Source of the DNA: Actinoplanes siamensis
GTDB taxonomy: Bacteria > Actinomycetota > Actinomycetes > Mycobacteriales > Micromonosporaceae
Direction of reading: 5' to 3'
Assembly (NCBI RefSeq): GCF_016862395.1
Contig: NZ_BOMW01000069.1
Location: 1-62,770, forward strand
DNA: 62,770 bases
This document shows positions 1-8,621 of this stretch, piece by piece. The translations under genes were made by a program, and so were the position numbers. The notes under the pieces are model-generated. The model did not search any database. It worked only from the letters and a program-made list of their open reading frames with translations, and was not told the origin of the DNA. Positions within the stretch are counted from its first letter, which is position 1; each line of letters opens with the position of its first letter.

Positions 1-27
1 CATCAACTTGACCAAGGGAGTGCCGGA

Positions 28-1455
28 ATGCACCTTCTTGAGGAGAAAGCCGCCGTCGCTACCGGGCCGGCGGCGGGGCTGCGCAACTTCGCCCAGGAGC
101 ACAAGTCCGACGCCGGCTATCTGGATGTGGCCGCCAACGGGCGGGGCGAGGAGAAGGGCCTGCTGATGCTGCGGGCGCTGCGGCGGGTGCCGCATGCCGG
201 GCCGCGCGTGGTGGAGGTCGGGCCCGGTGGTGGGGCGGCGGTCGCCTATCTGGCCGCTCAGCTCGGCGGGGATACCGCGCCGGCGCGGGGCGTGCGGCTG
301 ACGCTGATCGAGGCGCCGGGCGTGGTCTCGCGCTCGCTGCAGGCCGCGATGCAGCAGTTCGCCCGGGTCGGGGACTGCGAGCTGCGGCACGGGTTCGCGC
401 AGGACATCGCGGCGTTGCTGCCCGAGCCGGTCGACGTCATCTCGGCGTCCGCGCTGATGCACGAGGTGTACTCCTACGGCGGCGGCTACAGCGGCCTGCA
501 CACGATGATCCGGACGCTGCCGCGGGTGCTGGCCCCGGGCGGCTGCTTCGCCTACCGCGACGTGTACGCCGTCGACGGTCCCACGCTGCACGAGCGTGTC
601 ACCCAGTCGTACCACTCCCGGGCCTGGCTGCTGTTTCTGCGGTTGTTCACCCCGCAGTACCTGGCCGAGGGCACCCACCCGTACCACCACGCCGAGGACG
701 AGCTGGTGGCCCGGCAGAACTCACGGATCGTGGACGTGGCCGCGCTGGACCCGGACACCAGCGCGGTGATCAGCGCGCCGATCGGGTTGTTCCGCGAGAT
801 CCAGCGGCACTTCATCACCTTCCGCGACCACGTGTGGCGTTCCGGGGCGCTGGGCGTCGTCCCCGAACTCGACGGTGACCTGGCCGCCGACTGGATCGAC
901 TTCCGCGGCGGCCACAAACGCGTGCACTTCCGGCTGGACGCGGACGCGGCGTGGTTGCCCCGGCCGCACCGGATGATGCTGCCGGCGATGAGCGAGCCCT
1001 ACGCCGGGCACCGCACGATCGACAGCGACATCTTCGACATGGTGACCGACGTGGCGTTGCTGGCGTTCCTGAACGCCGTTGAGTCCGGTGACAGCACCTG
1101 CCGGCAGGTGTGGGAGACCTGGCTGCTGCGGGAGGGCCGGGAAACCTACGCCTACCTGACCCTCGACCAGCTGCTCACCGCGTTCGTGGAGCACTCGGCC
1201 GCGGCCGGCACCGATACGGTGTTGCTGCCCGTGCAGGCCGGCGACATCGACCGGGTGAACCGGCACTACTACAACCGGTTCCTCAAACAGCTGCCCAACC
1301 CGCTGCGCGACGCCAAGCAGCTGGTGCTGTTCGCCAACGTGCCGCGCGCTGACGTGGCCGGGATGCGGGCGGCGCTGGACGCGCTGGCCGCGCGGTGCGG
1401 CAAACCGAGCCTGGCTCGCATGTATCGGGCGATCACCAAGGGAGACAACAGTTGA
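28..1455 (+). CDS. SAM-dependent methyltransferase, class I fold
   Basis: This is a 475-residue protein. Residues 61-75 carry the glycine-rich SAM-binding motif I (VVEVGPGGGAAVAYL), followed by an acidic residue after the second strand (LTLIEAPG) and a post-motif segment (LAPGGCFAYRDVY). About 200 further residues follow the Rossmann core, so it is longer than a minimal methyltransferase. The substrate cannot be read from the sequence. AGGGAG lies 7 nt before the ATG, which supports this start. The stop overlaps the TTG start of the next gene, so the two are probably translated together. If the molecule is circular, a GntR-type operator pair sits directly upstream, across the window join. Confidence 0.8.
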   Translation: MHLLEEKAAVATGPAAGLRNFAQEHKSDAGYLDVAANGRGEEKGLLMLRALRRVPHAGPRVVEVGPGGGAAVAYLAAQLGGDTAPARGVRLTLIEAPGVVSRSLQAAMQQFARVGDCELRHGFAQDIAALLPEPVDVISASALMHEVYSYGGGYSGLHTMIRTLPRVLAPGGCFAYRDVYAVDGPTLHERVTQSYHSRAWLLFLRLFTPQYLAEGTHPYHHAEDELVARQNSRIVDVAALDPDTSAVISAPIGLFREIQRHFITFRDHVWRSGALGVVPELDGDLAADWIDFRGGHKRVHFRLDADAAWLPRPHRMMLPAMSEPYAGHRTIDSDIFDMVTDVALLAFLNAVESGDSTCRQVWETWLLREGRETYAYLTLDQLLTAFVEHSAAAGTDTVLLPVQAGDIDRVNRHYYNRFLKQLPNPLRDAKQLVLFANVPRADVAGMRAALDALAARCGKPSLARMYRAITKGDNS

Positions 1456-2033
1456 ACCTCATCGAGGTGGAACGCAAGCGGGCACTCGACGATGTCACGC
1501 AGCTCAAGGCCCGGTTGGCCGCCGCCGACTACCGGCCGGCGGGCTCCAGCGTCGAGGTCGACACCTACTACAGCCGGCCCGACGTCGACTTCCTGGCCAC
1601 CGTCGAGTGCCTGCGGGTTCGCCGGCGTGACGGCTTCGCGGAGGTCACGTACAAGCCGGCGTCGACATCGGCCACGCACTCGGCGACGGACGTCATCGCC
1701 AAACCGGAGACCAACGTGCTGCTCGCCGGCCCCGAGCAGGCCGGCGCCGCCAGCATGCTGCTCGATGTGCTGGGCATGGTGCGGCTGTGCCGGGTGGAGA
1801 AGGCCCGTGAGACGTTCCGGCATCCCGAGCGTGACGAGGTCACCGTCGTCGTCGACCACGTCGTCGGCGTCGGCGCGTTCGCCGAGACCGAGGTGATGGC
1901 CACCGACGCGGCCGCGGCCGCGTCGCTGCTGGGTCAGGTCGAGCAGCAGCTGGGCCTGGACAGCTGCCCGGTGGTCCGGCTTCCCTACCGCGACCTGGTC
2001 CTGCACCACGACACGGCACAGGCCGGGGCGTAG
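1452..2033 (+). CDS. CYTH-domain protein (class IV adenylate cyclase / triphosphatase-like)
   Basis: 193 residues starting at TTG, with AAGGGAG 7 nt upstream and the TTGA overlap with the methyltransferase stop. The N-terminus has the CYTH signature ExExK (E5, E7, K9 in IEVERK). Later come the paired basic strands LRVRRRDG and VTYKPA and the acidic strand GVGAFAETEV, all typical of the triphosphate tunnel fold. Family members hydrolyse inorganic or thiamine triphosphate, or cyclise ATP; which applies here cannot be decided. Its tight coupling to a methyltransferase suggests a shared small-molecule pathway, which is inference. Confidence 0.82.
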   Translation: MNLIEVERKRALDDVTQLKARLAAADYRPAGSSVEVDTYYSRPDVDFLATVECLRVRRRDGFAEVTYKPASTSATHSATDVIAKPETNVLLAGPEQAGAASMLLDVLGMVRLCRVEKARETFRHPERDEVTVVVDHVVGVGAFAETEVMATDAAAAASLLGQVEQQLGLDSCPVVRLPYRDLVLHHDTAQAGA

Positions 2034-2056
2034 CCGCCCCGGGACAAGACAACCAG

Positions 2057-2090
2057 AAGGGGCCCGCCGGTAGATGCCGGCGGGCCCCTT
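2057..2090 (+). terminator. Strong intrinsic terminator of the methyltransferase-CYTH operon
   Basis: A perfect 14-bp stem (AAGGGGCCCGCCGG and its complement) with a 6-nt loop starts 24 bases after the CYTH stop and lies between the convergent CYTH and GntR genes. The symmetrical arms could stop transcription from both sides. Confidence 0.8.
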
Positions 2091-2111
2091 TCAGCATGCT
2101 GCTGGCTGCGC

Positions 2112-2849
2112 TCAAAGACGGGTCTGGTAGGTCAGCCAACGGCCCGGCACCGAGCAGGACTCGCCGTACTCGATGACCTCACCGCTGGTGTCGTAGATCC
2201 AGTTACGGCCCAGCATGACCGGCGACCCGGCCGGGATGGCCAGGTCGGCCGACTGCGCCGCGGTGGCCGCGTCGGCGGTCACCTGCTCCTTGGTGCCACC
2301 GAGCTGCCGGCCCGTCTGCTCGGCGACGTAGCCGGGCGTGCCGTTGAGGATCCGCTCGGCGACCAGCAGCTTCGGGCAGCTCTCGGCGAGGCTGCCGGCG
2401 AGGTAGCTGACGCTGGCCGACAGCGGCACGTCCTCGCTGCTGTAGGTGACCCGGCTGCGCGCCACGATCGGCTCCCCCGGCTCGACACCCAGCGCGGCCG
2501 CGGCAACCTCCGGCGCCGGAACCAGGCCGGCGGAGATGATCCGGGCGTAGTTACCGCGCGAGTAGATCTTCCCCGTGCTCTGGATGGTGCGCACGTAGTC
2601 GGCCGGGGTCTGCGCCCGCGCCGCGACCACGGTGCCGCCGGTCGCGCCGGTGCTGGTGATCACGTAGCCCTCGGCCTTGAGCACGCCGATCACCTTGGCC
2701 GCCGTGGCGTGCGAGATCCCGGAGCCGGCGGCCAGTTCCCGCACCGACGGCAGATGATCACCCGGCTTCAGCTCGCCAGCATCGATCTTCTCGCGGTACG
2801 TCGTCACAATCCTCAGATAGGGCGGGGAGGCAGAGGCGTTGTCGGGCAC
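2112..2849 (-). CDS. GntR-family regulator, UTRA (HutC-like) type
   Basis: 245 residues from the preferred GTG. The N-terminal winged helix-turn-helix is clear (PYLRIVTTYREKI, then LPSVRELAAGSGISHATA, then VLKAEGYV). After about residue 75 comes a UTRA effector domain (GVEPGEPIVARSR, PLSASVSYL, AIPAGSPVMLGRN). An in-frame ATG at 2891 exists, but it lies inside the operator and upstream of the likely transcription start. The GTG has AGGAAGGA about 9 nt upstream, so it is preferred. The operator at 2890-2903 matches one at the far end of the window. This implies autoregulation plus control of the methyltransferase-CYTH operon; the effector is unknown. Confidence 0.85.
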   Translation of the reverse strand: MPDNASASPPYLRIVTTYREKIDAGELKPGDHLPSVRELAAGSGISHATAAKVIGVLKAEGYVITSTGATGGTVVAARAQTPADYVRTIQSTGKIYSRGNYARIISAGLVPAPEVAAAALGVEPGEPIVARSRVTYSSEDVPLSASVSYLAGSLAESCPKLLVAERILNGTPGYVAEQTGRQLGGTKEQVTADAATAAQSADLAIPAGSPVMLGRNWIYDTSGEVIEYGESCSVPGRWLTYQTRL

Positions 2850-2889
2850 CTGGATCGGGTCCTTCCTCGGGCACGGCTTCCTACATTCC

Positions 2890-2903
2890 ATGTTCTATAA
2901 CAC
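2890..2903 (-). promoter_or_regulatory. GntR operator over a -10 element
   Basis: On the minus strand this reads GTGTTATAGAACAT, identical to 62727-62740. It contains a -10-like TATAGA facing the GntR gene and GTT/AAC dyad symmetry, so a bound regulator would block its own promoter. Confidence 0.65.
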
Positions 2904-3312
2904 CAGAGATTCCGGGTCACGGGGAGGGCACCCGACACGTTCCATGCCCGGCCACCGCCCATCAGCAGCGGCACGCCGGCGTTGACGGTGGCGCTACCAG
3001 CCGCTACCGGTAGCGCCGGACGAGATCGACAGAACCGGCGCTGACCTGCACTGTCAGACTGACAGCGCAGGTCAGCGCGTTGTCCGCCAGCACAGACCGG
3101 TGACAGAGCCACCATCTGATTCGCTGCAGCGGTCGCGTCTTCCATGGGGTCTTCACCGCCGCTTCACCAGCCGAGCTCGGCGATCACCCGGCCCGGGAGC
3201 CACGCCGGGTCTGACAGTGCAGGTAGAGCGGGGTTTGTCAGATCCGGGCCGAAGGCGGCCGCGACTGCGACACCCTCCCAACGGGAGGGACACTCTCTCC
3301 CCCAGAGCAGCG
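2904..3312. other. Gene-free segment with palindromes
   Basis: No credible gene is visible. It contains CGCTACCGGTAGCG (3002-3015), echoed by CGCTACCAGTAGCG at 5039-5052, and a 41-bp near-perfect palindrome described separately. Confidence 0.6.
3038..3078. repeat. 41-bp near-perfect inverted repeat
   Basis: Two 20-bp arms differ at one position around a single central base. Its inner half-site CTGACAGYGCAGGT recurs as CTGACAGTGCAGGT at 3211-3224. It looks like a protein-binding site or cruciform; no flanking gene explains it. Confidence 0.6.
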
Positions 3313-3621
3313 TCAGACGCTGTCCTGCTCGCATGGCGGCCAGATCTGCTGACTCGGGCGGCCCAGCTTCGCGCAGGCCGCGCAGCGCCACTGTCGGTGC
3401 CCGCCGGGCCCGCCGGCGGTGGGCGGGCACGAGCACGCCCGCCAGCCGAGCTGCACGGTGCCGCCGGTGAGCCGGTGCCGTTCCGGAGCGCCGCAGTGTG
3501 TCGGCGCGGGCTCGGCGAACCCGTTCAGCTTCCCGTCCCCGGTCGACGCGCACCGTGCTGGCGAGGTGCCGGCAGTGCGGGCAGATCGGCACGCCGATCG
3601 GCGCGGTCTGCGGATGATCAC
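3313..3621 (-). pseudogene. Cysteine-rich zinc-ribbon-like small protein, frameshifted
   Basis: The readable part contains PAPTHCGAPERHRL, GTVQLGWRACSCPP and WRCAACAKL, with cysteine spacing that suggests a zinc ribbon. A further CPHC motif (PICPHCRHLAST) lies just upstream but in another frame, which points to a frameshift near 3540. A second, 5'-truncated copy of the same gene sits at 60221-60445, with DNA similarity in the same orientation. The function is unknown. Confidence 0.45.
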
Positions 3622-3852
3622 GCCGTGCGAGGGCTCGCATGTGGAGGGAGCCGACCGAGACGGACGTCACAGGCGACGCGTTCAAATAGTCACATGTAGT
3701 CCACTGCGAGTGTCTATTCGGCACTTAAATAATGCGTACATAAGCGTCCCTAAACGGACGAATGGTTTTGCCTATGCCGCGACGACGGAGTTGGAGCCGA
3801 TCGGCGTCTTCTATAGTCAGACGGCAACGCGAAAGCGCCTTCGGGGAACCGT

Positions 3853-3872
3853 CGGTAATCGGCCGATTACCG
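3853..3872. repeat. 20-bp perfect palindrome
   Basis: CGGTAATCGGCCGATTACCG is perfectly symmetric. It lies just left of a minus-strand terminator-like hairpin and may be an operator; its owner is not evident. Confidence 0.5.
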
Positions 3873-3888
3873 AAGCTGCTCAGCGCAT

Positions 3889-3912
3889 AAAAAAAGGCCC
3901 GCGACCGGCGGG
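3889..3912 (-). terminator. Terminator-like hairpin, minus strand
   Basis: On the minus strand the stem CCCGC/GCGGG is followed by GCC and seven T. No clear minus-strand gene precedes it, so it may serve decayed DNA to the right. Confidence 0.45.
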
Positions 3913-4219
3913 GTGAGCTTGTGCCGGAGGCGACGCCGTCATACCGTAACCACAACATCTAGTAGCTACTGCGACGTGAGACCACCATATGTAGGGGTTT
4001 CGGCCCTGGGTGGTGACGCATCAGCGGGTTCGCTTCGGTGAGTCCGTCGTACGACCAGCTCCACCATAGTCTTTGCACCACCGGATCACACAACTGCATA
4101 CCTCCTTTTTCACGGGCCCCACCCGCGGCACGCCGCGGATCGAGCAGGTCGGGATTCCCGCACGGGATACCGATCGAGTCCGGCCAGCCGGCCGGCGGTC
4201 CCTGAAGAAGGAGATGTGC

Positions 4220-4471
4220 ATGCCAGATCCGATTGGTCCTAGGGAGCAGCCCGACCGCCTGAAGAAGGGGGTGGGGCGGCACCGCCGGACCACCCGCCGG
4301 GCCCGTGTCACTACAGAGGGGGCCGGCATCGTGCTGAGGAGCGCAGATCTGTGCCTGAGGGCAGCGGATCTCGCCTCGAAGCACGAAAACCCGATCAGTG
4401 AGCGTATGCATCACCTGATCGGGCTCGTGGGAAGGGTCGGCGGCGCGGTCGTTGATTGGGTGATCGGCTGA
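4220..4471 (+). CDS. Small helical hypothetical protein
   Basis: 83 residues. A perfect AAGGAG lies 6 nt before the ATG, which is why this small frame is accepted. The N-terminal half is basic (LKKGVGRHRRTTRRAR). The C-terminal half forms amphipathic or hydrophobic helices (HHLIGLVGRVGGAVVDWVIG). A hairpin near 4495-4535 follows. No family is recognised; it could be membrane-associated or a small DNA-binding protein. Confidence 0.5.
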   Translation: MPDPIGPREQPDRLKKGVGRHRRTTRRARVTTEGAGIVLRSADLCLRAADLASKHENPISERMHHLIGLVGRVGGAVVDWVIG

Positions 4472-4494
4472 CGCGTCGCGACTCTGCGAGCGGA

Positions 4495-4535
4495 GACGGG
4501 GTTCCGTGTTACCAGCACGGGATCCCGTTTCCATT
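4495..4535 (+). terminator. Imperfect hairpin terminator
   Basis: ACGGGGTTCCGTG pairs with CACGGGATCCCGT apart from two wobble positions, and TTTCCATTTT follows. It is placed to end the 83-residue gene. Confidence 0.5.
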
Positions 4536-4915
4536 TTGCATTCGAATCTGAAGACCCGAACGCGTTGAAGTTTGCGTCAAAGCTGGCGGGATTTCAACCA
4601 GCTGACTAACTTCCGCACTCCTCAGCGGCCGACTGAGCAGCACAGATGCCCTGTGTGAGGACCGTTGAGCGCTGGCTCACCCCGGTCGGAGCGGCCCTGC
4701 GGGGGGCAAGTCAGGCCCGCCGGTCCCCTCCGCGACGACGCGAAATTCCTAGAGGTCACACCTCCGCCCCCGCGACCGCGCAAGGCATGGCTACGCCGAC
4801 TTTTCGGCGACTGCGCATCGAGGGGAGTAGCAGGTCACCGCGACAGTCCCAGGTCCGCCGAGCCAGGTCTGATCGAGCGGCGATTGCCGGTGTGGGCCCT
4901 GACCCTGCGTCCAGG

Positions 4916-5038
4916 TCAGCCCGGTTCGGCGCGGCCGCGGGAGGGGCCGGTGCCGAGCCAGGGCTGTCGGTCCGGCATCGGCACCGCGGCGCCGGCCGCG
5001 TCGTTCCACCACCACCAGTGGTCGTTGATCCGCAGCAG
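4916..5038 (-). pseudogene. Fragment of the C-terminus of a CoiA-like protein
   Basis: The minus strand reads NDHWWWWNDAAGAAVPMP, then PSRGRAEPG and a stop. This closely matches the C-terminus of the 42668-44230 protein (NGSAWWWNDAAGMAVPIP) and its inverted copy at 44366-44640. Similarity ends abruptly about 55 bp before the 5093-5164 inverted repeat, as if an insertion or deletion cut the gene. Confidence 0.55.
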
Positions 5039-5092
5039 CGCTACCAGTAGCGCCGCCCATCAGCGCCGAGCGCCTCAGCGCGTCCGACCAGT

Positions 5093-5164
5093 GACATCAA
5101 CCTGTCGCTCAACACTGCCCGCTGATTGCCTCCTGCTCGCAATGTTGAGCGACAGGTTGATGTC
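5093..5164. repeat. 22-bp perfect inverted repeat, 28-bp spacer; possible recombinase site
   Basis: The two 22-bp arms are perfect complements. Each contains AACCTGTCGCTCAAC, which recurs at 9418-9432 next to the serine recombinase gene. Shared sequence at both ends of the 5.3-9.2 kb gene block suggests crossover or accessory sites of that recombinase (inference). Confidence 0.6.
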
Positions 5165-5326
5165 CTGCGCAGCGACAAGATCGTGTCCGCTGTGTTCCCG
5201 GGAGTCGGGGTCTTTTGTTCGGAATGGTCACGTCAGCGATGATCTTGGCGTGACATGAGCAGTCTCTCGCGTCGAAAACGCTGCTTCAGCGTCGGCCCGA
5301 CGCTGCCGGGCTGTGGTGGGCGACGG

Positions 5327-7345
5327 TCAGCGGCCGGCGGTGGGTGGCTGTCGCATCCGGGTCAGGGCGGCTTCGTGCCCGAGATCGATCGCGGCGAGAC
5401 GCTGCCGTAGGGCACTGGTCTCCCGGTCGGCTGCGTCCGGCCACTTGTCGTCGAGGGGCAGCTCGGCGATCCGTTCCTGCGTTTCCGCGGCCGCCATCCG
5501 CCGGGCGGCCGGGTGGTCGACGAGGATCGCCCGGATCGCGTGTGCCGCGTCCGCTGGGGTGATCGCCTCGAAGTCGGCGGGCAGCCCGGCGATGAACGTG
5601 CCGTGCCCGACCGCGAGCACGACGGTTTTACCAGCCTGCCGGAGCCCGTCGACGGCGGTACGCACTGCTGTGGTGACGAGCCGGCCTAGGTCGGTGCGGT
5701 CTCCGCCGCCGCGGGCGATCAGCACCCCGTCCAGTCCGGGATCACCGGCGAGGGCGCGCAGGACGGCGGCGAGTTCGTCGGCGGCGCCGGCCGCGTTCGC
5801 GGCGAACGTGCGGTACTGCACGTCGAGAACCCCGCCGTCGAGTTTCGGCGCGATGTCGGTGCCGACATGCCCCCGGGACGTGATCACGCACACGCGGGGC
5901 CGTGGCGGCGGGGTGCCGCGCAGCCCGGGCGGGCGCAACGCGTCAACAAGGTGCTGTTCACGGCCGCCAGCGGCCCGGATCGCGCGCAAACCAGCGAAGT
6001 GCCGCCAGATCGCGTCCTCGAGCAGCAGCGCGTCCTCGCTGTCCGGATCGTCGAGGACGGCGATCAGGTGCGTGCCGGTGGGAACACCGGGCTGGGGACG
6101 GAACCGGAACGTAGTTTGCAGCGCCGTGTCGGCTTCCCGGCCCCGACCGGCCCGTTCGAGGACGGCGGCAACCGCGGCCGGCTCCAGGGTGTTCGTTCCA
6201 GCCGGGCGCCGGAGCTCCGGCGGGCGGGTGTACCGGATCGTCCACGGCATTGCGGTCAGCTGGCCGAGAGTGCGGGTCAGCAGGGTCTCGTGACGGCGCA
6301 GCCGGTCCCGGTCGGCGTCGAAGATCTCGATGGTGAGGGTGAATGTTGGGCGGATGTTCTCCCCGGCGGTTTCGACGTGAACGCGGTGCGCGCGCAGGAT
6401 CGCGGCGGCCGCGTCCAGGTGCCGTCCGGCAGCCAGCCGAGTTACCAGCCGAGTGACGGTCAGGATCGAGCCGTGCGGCAGGAACGCCTCGGCGGGCGCG
6501 TACGCGGCACCGCTGGTGCGCCGCAGCGGATCCTGCGGGGCCGCAGCGGCGGCCGCGTCGCCGAGGTGCCGTCCGGCGAGCAGCAGCGCGCCGAGGTCAC
6601 TGTTCGCGGCGACGCAGCCGACCAGGTCGTCGAGGATGCGCCTGCCGAGCCCGGCGGACCAGGTGCCGGTGCCGGGGTGCCAGCCGCACCCAGCGTAGTT
6701 GTGGTAGTGCCGTTCGGGTGGGACGGCGATGTACTCGCGGGCGACTGCGATGATGTCGGCGAGCCGGCCCACGTCGGCGGTGCCGATCAGGTCGTGGACG
6801 CCGGTGACCTCGGGCAGGCCGAGGCGGGCGGCGATGACGTCGCCGAGGTCGCGTACCTCGTCGTCGCGGGCGTCGACGCACGGGTAATCGAGCTCACGGG
6901 CGAAGTAGCAGCGCTCGTGCAGCCAGGTGAGGATGTCGGCCAGGGTGCGCCGGGTCGCCGCTTCGTCGAGGCGGCGTACGGGCACATGCCCGGATCCGAC
7001 GTCGACGGGCCACCGCCGCGGGGAGTGCGTCACCTGGTGCGGCAGGGCGCGCAGGAATCCGTCCAGTTTGCCGGCGCCGGTCTGGCTGAACGCGGCCGCG
7101 ACGTCGTCGGCGGTGAACGCGTCCTGCAGGATCAGTTCGGCCATGCCGTACCGCTCGGTGCCGCCGCGGGCGGATAGTTCGGTGACGGCCGCAGCGATCG
7201 TGTCCGGGCTGAACCGCAGGCCGAGCCCGGCGAATATGCCGTCGTCGGTCTCCGGGCTCGGATCCGGGGTGCCGAAATACGGGCTGCTGGCGGTCCATCT
7301 GCCGAAAGGGGCGCTGGAGGGCAGGGCGGAGCCGGTGTCGGGCAT
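5327..7345 (-). CDS. Large protein with exonuclease VII large-subunit-like C-terminal domain
   Basis: 672 residues. Residues about 482-610 resemble the catalytic domain of XseA: RPRVCVITSRG, then IARGGGDRTDL (about 543-553, cf. the RGGGS-x-DL motif), AVGHGTFIAG (about 578-587, cf. GHETD) and AITPADAAHA (about 594-603, cf. TPSAAA). The first 480 residues match no family I know and lack a recognisable OB-fold, unlike genuine XseA of about 450 residues. No small subunit is nearby. The acidic residue of the usual GHETD motif is missing, so activity is uncertain. It lies 139 bp downstream of the AbiJ-like gene on the same strand, which suggests a conflict role. Confidence 0.6.
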   Translation of the reverse strand: MPDTGSALPSSAPFGRWTASSPYFGTPDPSPETDDGIFAGLGLRFSPDTIAAAVTELSARGGTERYGMAELILQDAFTADDVAAAFSQTGAGKLDGFLRALPHQVTHSPRRWPVDVGSGHVPVRRLDEAATRRTLADILTWLHERCYFARELDYPCVDARDDEVRDLGDVIAARLGLPEVTGVHDLIGTADVGRLADIIAVAREYIAVPPERHYHNYAGCGWHPGTGTWSAGLGRRILDDLVGCVAANSDLGALLLAGRHLGDAAAAAAPQDPLRRTSGAAYAPAEAFLPHGSILTVTRLVTRLAAGRHLDAAAAILRAHRVHVETAGENIRPTFTLTIEIFDADRDRLRRHETLLTRTLGQLTAMPWTIRYTRPPELRRPAGTNTLEPAAVAAVLERAGRGREADTALQTTFRFRPQPGVPTGTHLIAVLDDPDSEDALLLEDAIWRHFAGLRAIRAAGGREQHLVDALRPPGLRGTPPPRPRVCVITSRGHVGTDIAPKLDGGVLDVQYRTFAANAAGAADELAAVLRALAGDPGLDGVLIARGGGDRTDLGRLVTTAVRTAVDGLRQAGKTVVLAVGHGTFIAGLPADFEAITPADAAHAIRAILVDHPAARRMAAAETQERIAELPLDDKWPDAADRETSALRQRLAAIDLGHEAALTRMRQPPTAGR

Positions 7346-7484
7346 GCAGTTCAGCGTGCCCGCGGCCGGCGGTGGGAGGCAACCCGTCGGGCTCTCCGGG
7401 AACAGCTAATGGGATGCATGACATGTAGCGGCAGCCCGTCTTTGCGGCGCCCCGGTACACCGCCCCCGGACGCGCCTGCGGTAA

Positions 7485-8621
7485 TCAGCTCTTATGGCGT
7501 TGGTCCAGGCGGTCAAAGAAGGCGCTGAGCAGGCGCTCGGCGGCCCGGTCGTTGGTGAGTTCGGCTCCGCCGAACCGGTACACCTCGTAGCCCTTCAGGC
7601 GTAGCTCGCGGTCTTCGGCCACCATCTCGGCGTACCGGCGCGGGTCGGCGTGGCCGTTGTCGTCGGCGTAGTGCTGCTTGCCGTCGCACTCGATGACGAC
7701 GCGGGCCCGGCCCGGCAGGAGCAGCAGGAAGTCCATGCGCTGGCGTGGAAGGGGCCCGGGCGTGCGGCGTTGACTCGCGGTGCGGGGGTCGTAGTGCAGG
7801 TAGACCTGCGGGATCAGCGCCGGAATGGTCGGCCCGAGGCGCAGCGATCGGTCGATGTAGGTGCGCATGATTCGTCGTTCGGCGTCGTTGGCGAGAGACC
7901 GGTCGAGTCGCTGGCACAGGCTTAGGAAGAGCTCGCGTGTGGGTGCGCCGGCCGTGCCTTGCTGTTCGGCCCACCAGTCGGTCAGGTCGGCCCAGGTCAA
8001 CCCGCGCGAACCGAGCGTTCGATCGTAGACCAGGCAGTTCTCCGCGTTGCGGACGATCCGTAGGTCGTTGTTGAGGGCGTCGTCGAGCACGATCTCCGGC
8101 TTGTGCCCGACCGCAGCGAAGATCAGGTTTTTCATGGAGCCGCGTACACCGGATCCGATGAGCCGGTAGTCGAAGATCGGAGCGCCGCTGATGGCGTCGA
8201 CTTGGACGATCTCGTAGCCGTCGTGGACCAGCACGCTGTTGAGGAAGTCCCGAAGCTGCTCGACTTCGGCAAGGTGAGTGCGTACCTCGGGGTGCAGCAT
8301 CTCGACGAGGAAGGCCAGCAGCGCCTCGTCGTTGTCGGCCAGGCCGAACCGCTCGTCAGTGAAGATCCAGTTGTCGGGCCAGTCGGACGGATTGTTCACG
8401 CGGTGCTGCCAGATGTCGGCGGCCGCAGTGCCGTACTCCCGCCGCGAATCGGTGCTCGGCATCTCCTCCAGCGGATAGAGCCGGGCCAGGAAGTCCACCT
8501 CGTCGAGGTCGCCGCTCCAGTGCGCCGTCGGCATCTCTGCGAACCCCTCGATCAGGCGACGGCGGGTGACATGGGTGATTCGGCCCGTCGCGGTCGGGGG
8601 CGGCTTCGGCGAAGAGGTCAT
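7485..8621 (-). CDS. AbiJ-related protein with C-terminal PD-(D/E)XK nuclease domain
   Basis: 378 residues. The N-terminal half (ITHVTRRRLIEGF, HWSGDLDEVDFLARLY, STDSR, DIWQHRVNN, WIFTDERFGL, LHPEVR, ISGAPIF) matches the pattern of AbiJ N-terminal-domain proteins linked to abortive infection. Near the C-terminus a PD-(D/E)XK nuclease core is visible: D297 in RMDFLLL, then E311, D313 and K315 in VIECDGKQHY, and LKGYEVYRFGG. The start overlaps the recombinase stop by ATGA, so the two are co-translated. A phage-defence role follows from the family; the target is unknown. Confidence 0.7.
   Translation of the reverse strand: MTSSPKPPPTATGRITHVTRRRLIEGFAEMPTAHWSGDLDEVDFLARLYPLEEMPSTDSRREYGTAAADIWQHRVNNPSDWPDNWIFTDERFGLADNDEALLAFLVEMLHPEVRTHLAEVEQLRDFLNSVLVHDGYEIVQVDAISGAPIFDYRLIGSGVRGSMKNLIFAAVGHKPEIVLDDALNNDLRIVRNAENCLVYDRTLGSRGLTWADLTDWWAEQQGTAGAPTRELFLSLCQRLDRSLANDAERRIMRTYIDRSLRLGPTIPALIPQVYLHYDPRTASQRRTPGPLPRQRMDFLLLLPGRARVVIECDGKQHYADDNGHADPRRYAEMVAEDRELRLKGYEVYRFGGAELTNDRAAERLLSAFFDRLDQRHKS

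Larger units (their letters stand above)
4536..5326. other. Mostly gene-free boundary segment
   Basis: No intact gene is seen. It contains the gene remnant at 4916-5038, the palindrome CGCTACCAGTAGCG (5039-5052) and the long inverted repeat at 5093-5164, which probably marks the edge of the recombinase/defence element to its right. Confidence 0.55.

Noticed and set aside
3959..4534. 191-codon minus-strand frame
   Set aside because: Antisense to the small gene with a perfect Shine-Dalgarno and no domain; composition looks like shadow coding.
5093..5164. Considered as insertion-sequence terminal repeats or a CRISPR repeat
   Set aside because: Only one inverted pair 28 bp apart, no transposase and no regular spacing, so a recombinase site is the better reading.
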